From Alteraurantiacibacter aquimixticola (lineage in GTDB: Bacteria; Pseudomonadota; Alphaproteobacteria; Sphingomonadales; Sphingomonadaceae): DNA of 64,000 bases. Where the stretch lies: assembly GCF_004965515.1 (NCBI RefSeq), contig NZ_SSHH01000001.1:933280-997279 (forward strand). Reading direction: 5' to 3'. Position 1 is the first letter of the stretch. Every line of letters begins with the position of its first letter. Positions 1 through 7,790 of this stretch are shown in pieces. The position numbers were made by a program, and so were the translations under genes. The notes beneath the pieces are model-generated. The model was not told the DNA's origin and made no database searches. It saw only the letters and a list, made by a program, of their open reading frames with translations.

Positions 1-928
1 CACCGTATTCCTGCAGCACCGATGTCTTGAACTCCTCGAAATGCGGGTCATCGGGATCATGGCTGTCGCCGATTTCCCTTAGTTCGCGCTGGATGGCGAT
101 GTCGGTTTCCAGCTTGGTGGTGAGCGGATCGACGGACAAGGCCGCTTCGGGGGCCACGCGGGGAAGGAGGACGGTCGCCACCGCCCACATCGCAAGCAGC
201 GCGATCAATGCTGCTCGCGGCGTGCTCGCAATGGCGGAAACGCCTGCAATGGCCGCCACCCAGACCGCCAGATAGGTCGCATATCCGAGGAGCAGGGATC
301 CCGCCGCGACAGCTCCGGCCCCTTCGGCTGCCATCATCCAGAGTAGTGCCAGGCCGGCCGGGATGAGCATGAGCGCCGCAACGCCGCTCAGCGCGAGCGC
401 CTTGCCGCCAAGGATCGCGCCGGGGCTGGCACCGGATGCGGTCAGCAGGCGCAATGTGCCTGCCTCTCGTTCGCGCGCAATCAGGCCAAAGCCGACAAAG
501 ATCAGCACCAGAGGGGCCAATGCCTGCAACACGAAGGCCGGCGTCAGTTGGCCGAAGCGCGCCAGCAAGGATGATTGCCTCACATCGCCGAAATTCGCGC
601 TGTTCTGCCGGTGCCCCTCGAGGAAGATCGTGCTGCCGGTGAAGGCGTCCACGCCCGGATCGAAAGCGGCGAGCGGCGGTAGCGGGCGGAACACGAAGTG
701 GCCGTAATGGACCATGCGGTGCGGGTGCCGCGCAGGCTGTCCGTCGAACTCGCTATTCGCCTGCGCCTGGAAGCGCGCCCGCAAGTCGTCATTGGCATTG
801 CGATGTGCGATGGACGTGATCGCAGCGATACCGGCGAGCACCAGCAGCAAGGCAATGGCGATCTGGGCGACACGGCTTCGCCGCATAAGCTGCCATTCAT
901 TGCGCGCGACCAGTCGAAGACTACTCAT
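1..928 (-). CDS. ABC-2 type transporter permease (partial, 3' end outside window)
   Basis: Reading the minus strand from the ATG at 928 gives MSSLRLVARNEWQLMRRSRV, then a hydrophobic helix (AQIAIALLLVLAGIAAI), a long soluble extracytoplasmic stretch, and several further membrane segments. This is the layout of ABC-2 permeases of the DUF3526/GldF-NosY sort, in which a large periplasmic domain follows the first helix. The protein runs off the left edge, so its C-terminus and any second permease are not seen. The ATG overlaps the stop of the upstream ATPase gene (ATGA), so the two subunits are translationally coupled and should form one exporter. The substrate is unknown. The unit diverges from a zinc-type receptor operon and shares its promoter region, so co-regulation is possible but unproven. 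Confidence 0.75.
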   Translation of the reverse strand, partial: MSSLRLVARNEWQLMRRSRVAQIAIALLLVLAGIAAITSIAHRNANDDLRARFQAQANSEFDGQPARHPHRMVHYGHFVFRPLPPLAAFDPGVDAFTGSTIFLEGHRQNSANFGDVRQSSLLARFGQLTPAFVLQALAPLVLIFVGFGLIAREREAGTLRLLTASGASPGAILGGKALALSGVAALMLIPAGLALLWMMAAEGAGAVAAGSLLLGYATYLAVWVAAIAGVSAIASTPRAALIALLAMWAVATVLLPRVAPEAALSVDPLTTKLETDIAIQRELREIGDSHDPDDPHFEEFKTSVLQEYG

Positions 929-1656
929 GCCGCAGCCGCTTCGCCATAGCGATGATGCAGGGCCATCACGTCAAGGTTGGGACCGGTGGCGACTTCCTCG
1001 ACGATCCGGCCTTTCGCAAGGAAGCCGATAAGATCGGCGCAGTCGGCGGCGCCGAGAAGGTCATGCGTGACCATCAGGATCGCCGTGCCGCGCGCCTTGA
1101 GCTGCCTAACTAGCGCATTGAAATCGGCCGTCGCGCGAGGATCGAGGCCGCTGGTCGGCTCATCCAGCAGCAGTACCGGCACATCGCGGAGCAAGGCCAT
1201 GGCGATGGCGACCTTCTGGCGCATTCCCTTCGAATAATCGGCAGTTCGCAGTCTCCTTGCATCAGCTTCCAGGCCTGCCGCATCCAGCGCCTCATCAATC
1301 GCGGCTCTCGATGGTCGCGCACCGCCCAGGGCGAGGAAATAGGCGATATTCTCATAGGCATCGAGTTGCTCGTAGAGCGCCACATTCTCAGGGAGGTAGC
1401 CGATCACCCGCCGCGCAGCTTCGGGGGCCTCGACCGGATCGATCCCCGCCACTTCCATCACGCCGCCTTCCGCCGGAAGCAGGCCGAGCAGTGCGGCAAT
1501 CGTAGTCGACTTGCCCGCGCCATTGCCGCCAAGGAGCGCATAGGCCTGGCCGGCTTCGACCGACAAGGAGAGGTTGCTCAGCACGGTCCGTCCGCTTCTT
1601 GAGAGGGAGAGACCGTCAATACGGATCGGCGCCTGCGAAGCGGAAGAATCACTCAT
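925..1656 (-). CDS. ABC transporter ATP-binding protein (CcmA/NosF type)
   Basis: This is the nucleotide-binding subunit that powers the membrane partner encoded immediately downstream. Walker A is GGNGAGKST at about residues 43-51. The signature is YSKGMRQK near 141-148, followed by Walker B VLLLDEPTSGLD near 161-172 and the H-loop THD. The degenerate signature (YSKGM rather than LSGGQ) is typical of exporters of the CcmA/NosF/drug-export class. The frame is open up to a TTG at 1668, but I prefer the ATG at 1656 (MSDSSASQ); neither start has a strong Shine-Dalgarno sequence. The promoter must lie in the short gap that also carries the perfect inverted repeat at 1681-1726, which would place this exporter under the same control as the TBDR operon on the other side. 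Confidence 0.85.
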   Translation of the reverse strand: MSDSSASQAPIRIDGLSLSRSGRTVLSNLSLSVEAGQAYALLGGNGAGKSTTIAALLGLLPAEGGVMEVAGIDPVEAPEAARRVIGYLPENVALYEQLDAYENIAYFLALGGARPSRAAIDEALDAAGLEADARRLRTADYSKGMRQKVAIAMALLRDVPVLLLDEPTSGLDPRATADFNALVRQLKARGTAILMVTHDLLGAADCADLIGFLAKGRIVEEVATGPNLDVMALHHRYGEAAAA

Positions 1657-1680
1657 ATCGCCGCTCAATCGCCCCGATCC

Positions 1681-1726
1681 GACGAAGAGTCAATGAGGTA
1701 ATATAACATCTCATTGACTCTTCGTC
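1681..1726. promoter_or_regulatory. Perfect 17-bp inverted repeat with Zur-box-like core, divergent promoter
   Basis: GACGAAGAGTCAATGAG (1681-1697) is exactly reverse-complemented at 1710-1726, with a 12-nt AT-rich spacer. Inside, TATAACAT at 1702-1709 equals a half-site of the enterobacterial Zur consensus, and about 16 of 23 positions fit that consensus when aligned there. It lies between two divergent start codons, so an operator is more likely than a terminator. A Zur-like regulator is encoded in the rightward operon. The assignment to Zur is inference. Confidence 0.55.
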
Positions 1727-1751
1727 TGACGCACCTCAAAGGCAGCAAGAA

Positions 1752-1766
1752 TGATATAATGTATCA
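1752..1766. promoter_or_regulatory. Second AT-rich dyad upstream of the receptor operon
   Basis: TGATATAATGTATCA has 5-bp inverted arms (TGATA/TATCA) and resembles AT-rich zinc or iron operators. It lies 28 bases before the receptor start codon. It could be a second regulator site or part of the core promoter. Confidence 0.25.
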
Positions 1767-1794
1767 CGATTCGTTCATAGAAATGAGGGGGAAT

Positions 1795-3873
1795 ATGAAG
1801 TTTTCGCAGCGGATAGCGCTTGCCCTATCGACGTCGGGAATGGCTCTCATCGCCGCTCCGGCGGCGGCACAAGAAGATGGTGCAGACGACGAGATTATCG
1901 TCACCGCCCTGCGCGATGCGAGTGCCAGCATCACCGGATCGGACACGTCGCTGCAGGACTATCCTCAAAGCGTGCGGGTGATCGATTCCGAAACGCTCGA
2001 GAGGATCGGCGCAGACCGGCTGAACGATGTGATCGACCTTGCAGGGGGCGTCGCGCGGCAGAACGATTTTGGCGGGTTGTGGGACAAATACTCGATCCGC
2101 GGCTTTGCAGGTGACGAGAATACTGGGCCCGACATCCTGATCAATCGCTTCGGAAGTAATCTTGGTTTCAACGCCCCGATCGACACGGCAACTGTCGAGC
2201 GTTTCGAGTTCCTCAAAGGCGCGGCGGCGGCGCTCTCTGGGCGCGGCGAGCCGGGTGGCTCGCTCAATATCGTCACCAAGGCACCTCAGGACCATGCCCA
2301 TGCAGCGGCCTCGGCCAGCTATGGGAGCTGGGACAGCCTGCGCCTGACCGGCGATGTCGGCGGCCCGCTGGCCGATACGCTTGCGGTCCGGCTGATCGGC
2401 GTGCTCGAAGACAGGGAGAGCTTTCGCGACAATGTCACCAGCAATCGCGAGCTGATTGCACCCTCGATAGCTTTCACGCCCAGCCGGGATATCCGCCTGC
2501 TCTACCAGGCCGAATATATGCGCAACCGATCGACCTTCGATCGCGGGATCGTTGGCCTCGATGGCGATGCGCTGGCGATGGATGTGCGCACGTTCCTTGG
2601 CGAAGCCGGCGATGGCCGGATCGCGCAGGAAATCCTGTGGCAGCAGGGCAGCCTCTTCGCCGCCCTGTCGGACAGCGTGGCGCTGGAGCTGGGCTTCTCC
2701 CATCGCGACGGCAGCCTTGATGGCCTTTCGACCATGGTCGATTTCGGCGGACGTGGTGTGCAGGCCGATGGCCGGACGGCCGGACGCCAGCGGCGCTACA
2801 CGGACTATTCGTGGGACGATCTCTCCCTGCGGGCAGAGCTGACGGCCGAAGCGCAGTTTCTTGGCCTCGAACACGATCTGCGCATCGGGGTCGATCGCGT
2901 GCGTCACGGCATGGACGCGGAACTCCAGCGTGTTCGCGGCAGCTCGAGCGACCCGATCCTGCTGATCGACTTGTTTGATCCGGTTTACGGCCAGCCCCTT
3001 CCCGACACGCTGCCTTTCAGCAATCGGGCAATCTCCTTCCGTAGCGAGAGCGTTTACGCGCAGGACCTGATCAGCCTGGGCGATGTCACCATCCTGCTGG
3101 GTGCCCGCTGGAACAATTTTGCAGAGACGGTCACTGACAATCTCAATGGCGGTGCGCAATTGCTGACCGAGGACGACGGCATCACGCCGCGCGCCGCGAT
3201 CACATGGGCGGTTTCGCCGTCCTTCTCGATCTACACCAGCTGGGGTGAATCGCTGCGCCTCAACCCGTCGGACGGTTTCAACACTTTCGACGCGGAGGAG
3301 AGCGATTCAGCCGAAGTCGGCATGAAGTACGAGCTTCTGGACGGTGCATTGCGCGGCCAGGCGGCGGTCTTCACGATGACGAAGCGAAACGTGCTCAATC
3401 CTAATGCCGTCGATCCCTTCCTCAAGACGCAGATCGGCCGCCAGCGTTCGCGCGGCTTGGAAACCGAAGTGACGCTCGACCTCGACGGCTTCTTTGTCAC
3501 TGCTGTCTACAGCTATCTCGACGCGACCATTCGCGAGGACCAGGCCGCCGACCTGGTGGGCACGCGGCTGTCAAATGTCCCCGAACATTCGGGTGCGATC
3601 TATGCCAGCAAGAGCCTCGGTCCGGTCACGATAGGCGGCGGCATCAGCCATGTGGGTGAGCGCGTCGGCGATCCTTTCGGCACGGGCTACATGCTGCCCG
3701 GCTATACCATCGCGCGGGCCGATGCGACCTGGGCGGTCAACGAGAACTTCTCGCTCCGTGCCGATGTCGATAACATTTTCGACAAGGCCTATATCGCCAA
3801 TTCCTACGCCAATGTCTGGACCATGCCCGGCGCGCCACGAAACTTCCGTGTGACGCTGAGCGGGAGGTACTGA
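1795..3873 (+). CDS. TonB-dependent receptor, first gene of zinc-type operon
   Basis: This is an outer-membrane gated channel that imports a metal complex using TonB energy. From the ATG at 1795 (SD AGGGGG) the protein has 692 residues: a signal peptide ending near AAPAAAQ, a short TonB-box-like DEIIVTA segment, a plug domain (SLQDYPQSVRVIDSETLERI, RGFAG, FLKGAAAALSGRGEPGG) and a 22-strand-type barrel ending in an aromatic-terminated strand (VTLSGRY). Longer in-frame starts upstream lack a signal peptide and run into the operator, so they are rejected. It is followed after one base by a DUF1826 gene, then by MerC, a Zur-like regulator and an ABC module. That context suggests zinc rather than iron, although the plug resembles siderophore receptors of the FhuA/FpvA type. 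Confidence 0.85.
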   Translation: MKFSQRIALALSTSGMALIAAPAAAQEDGADDEIIVTALRDASASITGSDTSLQDYPQSVRVIDSETLERIGADRLNDVIDLAGGVARQNDFGGLWDKYSIRGFAGDENTGPDILINRFGSNLGFNAPIDTATVERFEFLKGAAAALSGRGEPGGSLNIVTKAPQDHAHAAASASYGSWDSLRLTGDVGGPLADTLAVRLIGVLEDRESFRDNVTSNRELIAPSIAFTPSRDIRLLYQAEYMRNRSTFDRGIVGLDGDALAMDVRTFLGEAGDGRIAQEILWQQGSLFAALSDSVALELGFSHRDGSLDGLSTMVDFGGRGVQADGRTAGRQRRYTDYSWDDLSLRAELTAEAQFLGLEHDLRIGVDRVRHGMDAELQRVRGSSSDPILLIDLFDPVYGQPLPDTLPFSNRAISFRSESVYAQDLISLGDVTILLGARWNNFAETVTDNLNGGAQLLTEDDGITPRAAITWAVSPSFSIYTSWGESLRLNPSDGFNTFDAEESDSAEVGMKYELLDGALRGQAAVFTMTKRNVLNPNAVDPFLKTQIGRQRSRGLETEVTLDLDGFFVTAVYSYLDATIREDQAADLVGTRLSNVPEHSGAIYASKSLGPVTIGGGISHVGERVGDPFGTGYMLPGYTIARADATWAVNENFSLRADVDNIFDKAYIANSYANVWTMPGAPRNFRVTLSGRY

Positions 3874-3874
3874 C

Positions 3875-4456
3875 ATGGCCAGTGCAACAATCCTGCGATC
3901 GCCCGCTCTGGCGTCCAATGCATGGGAAGCCATCCGCGACGCTGACCAATCGTTGCTTGTCGAGCGGCGGGACAACGCCCGCTTGCGATCGGCGGCGGAG
4001 GACCTTCTGGCTGAAGCACCCTTCGATCGGGTAGCGAGTGGGCGGCCGGGACAGGCAAGCGTTGCGCTCGCTCCGCTGCCCGCTGTTCTGGCAGACGATA
4101 TTGCCGACCTTGCCTATCGGTTTGCGGCACTGATGGGCGTGGATGAGGTCCGCCTGCGCCTCGAGGGGATCACAACGAATGCCTGCCGCAAGATCCACGC
4201 CGATGTCACCGATGTTCGCCTGATCACGACTTATGCCGGTCCCGCCACGCAAGTGCTTCGGCAAGGCGCGGACCCGACGAAGGCGAACCTGTGGTCGATG
4301 CAACCGGGCTGGATCGGCCTGTTCAAGGGCCGCCTTTTCGCAGAGGGGCACGAACCCTGCTTCCACCGCTCTCCGCCTGCCGGTGATCTTTGTGTCCGCC
4401 GGCTGATCCTGGTCATCGACACGCCGGCCTTTCCGGTTGGGGAGGAGGGCGCATGA
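3875..4456 (+). CDS. DUF1826 family protein
   Basis: This 193-residue soluble protein has no signal peptide and matches my recollection of DUF1826: a central LEGITTNACRKIHADVTDVR segment, then LITTYAGPATQ, and conserved HRSPPA near the C-terminus. His and Cys residues in NACRKIHAD could bind metal. DUF1826 genes are known as neighbours of zinc-responsive genes and of the COG0523/Zur set, and here the gene sits directly between a TBDR and a MerC/Zur pair. Its biochemical role is not established. The start has SD GGGAGG in the end of the receptor gene, and the stop overlaps the MerC start (ATGA). Confidence 0.7.
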   Translation: MASATILRSPALASNAWEAIRDADQSLLVERRDNARLRSAAEDLLAEAPFDRVASGRPGQASVALAPLPAVLADDIADLAYRFAALMGVDEVRLRLEGITTNACRKIHADVTDVRLITTYAGPATQVLRQGADPTKANLWSMQPGWIGLFKGRLFAEGHEPCFHRSPPAGDLCVRRLILVIDTPAFPVGEEGA

Positions 4457-4839
4457 GCACGGCGAGCGGCAGGCCTACAAACTGGCTGGACGGCATCGCC
4501 ATCGCGGCTTCGGTCGCCTGCATGATTCATTGCCTGGCACTTCCGGTGCTCATCGCGCTGCTTCCGGCATGGACGAGCTGGCTCGATCTACCTGAGAGCT
4601 TCCACTTCTGGTTCCTGCTCGCGGCCCTGCCGTTCTCTCTGCTGATCCTGTGGCGCACCGCACGCCGAGGCGGTCGCCGCAGGCCGCTGGTTCTGGGCAG
4701 CATGGGGCTTGCCTTGATGGCTATCGGCGTTGTGATGCTGGGGCACCCTGCCGAACCATGGATTGCGAGCACCGGTGCGATCCTGCTGGCAAGTGCGCAT
4801 GTCCTCAACTGGCGCGGGAGAGGACATTGCCACGTCTGA
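4453..4839 (+). CDS. MerC-domain inner-membrane protein
   Basis: A 128-residue protein with four predicted membrane helices (about residues 12-35, 44-62, 75-95 and 100-120). The first helix carries the family signature around CMIHCLALPVL, a Cys-x-x-His-Cys arrangement reminiscent of the metal-binding pair of mercury transporter MerC. The C-terminus ends GRGHCHV, adding more Cys/His ligands. MerC-domain proteins outside mer operons are frequently found next to Zur-like regulators, and no merA, merR or merP is present here. Passage of zinc or another soft metal is therefore more likely than mercury. The start overlaps the DUF1826 stop, and the 3' end overlaps the regulator gene by 13 bases. Confidence 0.75.
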   Translation: MSTASGRPTNWLDGIAIAASVACMIHCLALPVLIALLPAWTSWLDLPESFHFWFLLAALPFSLLILWRTARRGGRRRPLVLGSMGLALMAIGVVMLGHPAEPWIASTGAILLASAHVLNWRGRGHCHV

Positions 4840-5261
4840 GCTCGCAAGCCGGTGGCGCCAAGCGCCGCGCACCGCTCAAGGTGGATGAGCTGGTGTCTAC
4901 CGCGGTGCGAGAGCGGAACCGTCCAATGTCGGCTTATGACCTGGTCGAGCATCTGGCTTCGCAAGGCGAGAAGGTGGCCCCGCAACAGGTCTATCGCTCG
5001 CTCGGCCGGCTTTGCAGTGAAGGTGCGGTGCGACGCATCGAAAGTCTCCATGCCTATTGCGCTGGCGGCGAAGATGGCGGGGCTATCCTCTATTGCGAAC
5101 GGTGCGGTGCTCTCAGGTTTCCGTCCGTCGCCCACCTTGCCGACGCCCTGCGCGAACATGCGCAAGGTGCCGGCTTCAGCACTTCCCGAGCCGTGATCGA
5201 GCTTTGCGGCCTGTGCGAACAATGCTCATCCGCGCCGTCGGCTTGGGAGGAGTATCAGTGA
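4827..5261 (+). CDS. zur: Fur-family regulator, Zur-like
   Basis: A metal-sensing repressor of 144 residues. The winged-helix region contains PMSAYDLVEHLASQGEKVAP and QQVYRSLGRLCSEGAVRRIE. Two CxxC pairs, YCERCG and LCGLCEQC, form the structural zinc site seen in Zur and many Fur proteins. The sensory region is short and lacks the HHDH cluster typical of iron-sensing Fur, which favours Zur. The start is decided by a strong GGGAGAGGA exactly placed before TTG at 4827; no ATG fits. The gene overlaps merC upstream and the ATPase gene downstream (GTGA), so it is made as part of the operon it probably controls. The zinc specificity is inferred from residues and neighbours. Confidence 0.75.
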   Translation: MPRLSSQAGGAKRRAPLKVDELVSTAVRERNRPMSAYDLVEHLASQGEKVAPQQVYRSLGRLCSEGAVRRIESLHAYCAGGEDGGAILYCERCGALRFPSVAHLADALREHAQGAGFSTSRAVIELCGLCEQCSSAPSAWEEYQ

Positions 5262-5908
5262 ACGCCCTTCTGCAGATCGACGAAGTCAGCCACGATTTTG
5301 GCGGGCCGGCACTGTTCCACAATTTCAGCATGACCCTGCCCATGGGCGGGCAATGCCTGCTTGTCGGGCCTTCGGGCTCGGGCAAGTCAACGCTTATCAA
5401 CCTAATCTGCGGGTTCCTGAAACCGCGCAGCGGTGAGATACGGATTGCGGGGGAGGCCATTTCGCAGGGGGCGGAGGCGGCGCGCGATGCCGTGCGCAAG
5501 CGGCATGTCGCGGTGGTATTCCAGTCGCTGCGCCTCGTTTCGGCGCTCAGCGTCGCGGGGAATTTGCAGCTGGCGGCCCGGCTTGCAGGACGCGCGGCTT
5601 CGCAAACGGATATTGCGCTCCTGCTGGATGAGCTGGGCATTGGGGAGAAAGCCAACGCCCGGCCCCACCAGCTTAGCCAAGGTCAGGCGCAGCGTGCCGC
5701 CGTGGCGCGCGCACTGATCGCACGGCCCAGCCTGCTGATCGCGGACGAACCGACATCGGCGCTAGACGATGCCAATGCCGCCAGGGTTGCGGACATGCTC
5801 CTGCGCCTTGCCTCCGATCACGGGACGGGGTTGCTGGTGGCAACGCATGATGTCCGCCTGCGCCCCTTTTTCGACAAGGCGATCGCGCTCGAGGGAGTCC
5901 CGGCATGA
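5258..5908 (+). CDS. ABC transporter ATPase, LolD/MacB-like, zinc-locus type
   Basis: A 216-residue nucleotide-binding protein with Walker A GPSGSGKST (residues 37-45), Q-loop VVFQSLRL, signature LSQGQAQR, Walker B LLIADEPTSALDD and H-loop ATHD. The start is GTG at 5258, preceded by GGGAGGAG and overlapping the regulator stop. With the FtsX-type permease and the DUF3299 protein that follow, it reproduces the zinc-repressed ABC module known from Pseudomonas aeruginosa PA4064-PA4066. Proteins of this class usually act on envelope substrates by mechanotransmission rather than by pumping ions. What this one moves is not known. Confidence 0.85.
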   Translation: MNALLQIDEVSHDFGGPALFHNFSMTLPMGGQCLLVGPSGSGKSTLINLICGFLKPRSGEIRIAGEAISQGAEAARDAVRKRHVAVVFQSLRLVSALSVAGNLQLAARLAGRAASQTDIALLLDELGIGEKANARPHQLSQGQAQRAAVARALIARPSLLIADEPTSALDDANAARVADMLLRLASDHGTGLLVATHDVRLRPFFDKAIALEGVPA

Positions 5909-7149
5909 TCAGGCTGGTGCTTGCCTATCTCGGCGAAAATCGCCTCACCTCGGCGCTCAACGTCATACTCCTGGCGATCCCGGTCGCCATGCTGGTGCTG
6001 CTGCTGCAATTTGCAAGGCAAAGCGAGGAGCGCTTCCTGGCCGGAGCCGAGGGGATCGACCTGGTCGTGGGCGCCAAGGGATCGCCGCTACAGCTGGTCC
6101 TGTCGAGCGTCTATCATCTCGACCGGCCGACCGGGAACATCCCGCTGGCGGAGCTGGAGCGCTTGCGCAGCAATCCACTGGTCGCCTCGGCCATCCCCCT
6201 TGCACTCGGTGACCAGTTCGACGGCTTCCGCATCGTCGGCACCGAGGCAGCGCTGCTGGAGCTGTACGACGCGCATCTCGCCCGAGGCCGGCCATATGCC
6301 CGGCCATTCGAAGCCGTGATCGGTGCCGAGGTCGCGCGTACCACCGGGGCACGCATCGGCCAGCGCTTCGTCGGCAGTCATGGACTGGCGGCAGGCGATG
6401 AAGGTGAGGGTCACGAGGCAACTCCGTTCGAGGTGGTCGGCATCCTTGCGCCGACTGGCAAGCCCGTCGACCGGCTGATCCTGACCAGTGTCGAAAGCGT
6501 CTGGGATGTCCACGGCATCGAGCATCATGACGAGGAGGCCGGTGAGGGCGGACATGAGGACGAACACGCTCATGACGAGGCCAAGGAAGGCCTCCATGAA
6601 GGCGAGGCCGAAATCACCGCCATCCTGCTCAGCTATCGCAATCCTTCAGCGGCAGTCAGGCTGCCGTCATACATCAATCGCGGCACGAACCTCCAGGCGG
6701 CTTCGCCAGCGCGCGAGAGTACGCGCCTGATCCTGCTGTTCGAGCCGGCGATCCGCGCGGTGGGCGCCTTTGCCCTGCTACTGGCGATTGCCGGGGCACT
6801 GGCGATTTTCATCAGCCTGTGGTCGACCATGCGAAGCCGCCAGCCGGACCTTGCACTGCTGCGTGTGATGGGGGCCAGCAGAGGAGCAATCTTCCGTACG
6901 GTCCTTCTCGAAGGCGTCATGACAGCGGGGCTCGCAGCCCTCGCAGGGATCGCCTTGGCGCATGCGATGCTGTGGGCCGCCAGCCGAGCCTGGCAAGGCG
7001 TGTCCGATGCCGGGATCGTGGCCGGGCGGATCGGTGCGGGAGAGGGCGTCCTTTTCCTCGCAACGCTCGCGGTCGGCACGCTCGCCGCACTGCTTCCCGC
7101 ATGGGGCGTCACCCGATCCCACCTCGCCCCGATCCTCCAGCGCAACTGA
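5905..7149 (+). CDS. FtsX-like ABC permease with histidine-rich periplasmic loop
   Basis: A 414-residue permease in the MacB/LolE fold. One N-terminal helix (about residues 17-35) precedes a large periplasmic domain and three C-terminal helices (about 275-300, 325-345 and 375-400). The conserved LALLRVMGASRGAIF coupling motif lies between the second and third helices. Within the periplasmic domain, residues about 203-236 form an unusually His/Asp/Glu-rich stretch (HGIEHHDEE, GGHEDEHAHDEAKEG), a likely metal ligand cluster. The start overlaps the ATPase stop (ATGA). The gene is followed by DUF3299, as in zinc-responsive loci elsewhere. The His-rich loop supports a role in zinc handling at the inner membrane/periplasm. 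Confidence 0.85.
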   Translation: MIRLVLAYLGENRLTSALNVILLAIPVAMLVLLLQFARQSEERFLAGAEGIDLVVGAKGSPLQLVLSSVYHLDRPTGNIPLAELERLRSNPLVASAIPLALGDQFDGFRIVGTEAALLELYDAHLARGRPYARPFEAVIGAEVARTTGARIGQRFVGSHGLAAGDEGEGHEATPFEVVGILAPTGKPVDRLILTSVESVWDVHGIEHHDEEAGEGGHEDEHAHDEAKEGLHEGEAEITAILLSYRNPSAAVRLPSYINRGTNLQAASPARESTRLILLFEPAIRAVGAFALLLAIAGALAIFISLWSTMRSRQPDLALLRVMGASRGAIFRTVLLEGVMTAGLAALAGIALAHAMLWAASRAWQGVSDAGIVAGRIGAGEGVLFLATLAVGTLAALLPAWGVTRSHLAPILQRN

Positions 7150-7160
7150 AAGGAGAAGTC

Positions 7161-7658
7161 ATGAGAAAGAAGCTGATTGCGTTTGCGGCGCTCCTCCTGT
7201 TCCCGGCCCTGCCTGCCGGTGCCATCCAGCTGCAATACCTCCAGCGGACCGAGCAGGAGGATATCTGGCAGCCCGCAGCGACTCCCCCCGGAGGCACCTC
7301 CTGGCGGGTGCTGGAAGCAACGCGGGAGATCACGCGAACCGATGCCGAAGGCTACATCATCTCGCGCCCCGAATTCACCGACCATGTCCGCAGGCTGGAG
7401 GGGCAGCGCATCAAGGTGGCGGGCTGGATGGACGCATTCGAGCCGGGCCGCCGACAGACTCATTTCGTCCTCCTGGGATATCCGCCCGGCTGCCCGTTTC
7501 ATTGGCACGCCGCGCCCAACCAGTTCATCGAGGTCAAGGCCAGCACGGCCTTTCCCTTGAGCGATGAGGGGCTGATCGTGGTCGAAGGCGTGCTCGAACT
7601 GACCGGCGAAGACGAGAGCGGGATTTTCTACGTCCTCAACAATGCGAGGCCGGCATGA
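7161..7658 (+). CDS. DUF3299 periplasmic protein
   Basis: A 165-residue exported protein whose signal peptide ends near LPAGA. The mature part carries DUF3299-type features: WRVLEATREITRT, the segment FTDHVRRLEGQRIKVAGWMD, and GYPPGCPFHWHAAPNQFIEV with Cys, His and Trp residues that could bind metal or haem. It starts with AGGAG eleven bases after the permease stop. DUF3299 proteins accompany the zinc-repressed LolD/FtsX-like pair in Pseudomonas and presumably serve as its periplasmic partner. No enzymatic activity is known. Confidence 0.75.
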   Translation: MRKKLIAFAALLLFPALPAGAIQLQYLQRTEQEDIWQPAATPPGGTSWRVLEATREITRTDAEGYIISRPEFTDHVRRLEGQRIKVAGWMDAFEPGRRQTHFVLLGYPPGCPFHWHAAPNQFIEVKASTAFPLSDEGLIVVEGVLELTGEDESGIFYVLNNARPA

Positions 7659-7667
7659 TGGCCGCCA

Positions 7668-7679
7668 TGTAACGTTACA
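7668..7679. promoter_or_regulatory. Perfect 12-bp palindrome before the second receptor
   Basis: TGTAACGTTACA is fully self-complementary and lies ten bases after the DUF3299 stop, about 110 bases before the next receptor start. Its TGTAAC half resembles the Zur half TGTTAT only loosely. It may be an internal operator giving the second receptor its own control. Confidence 0.35.
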
Positions 7680-7790
7680 GCCCCGCGCCATAACCGTAAT
7701 TTACCTATCGAAGCGCCCCGCTTCTGCGATCTCTCCGCCTGACCGGGGCCTGCCTCCACAATCCGACAACGATCGAAAGGCGCACAAAGA

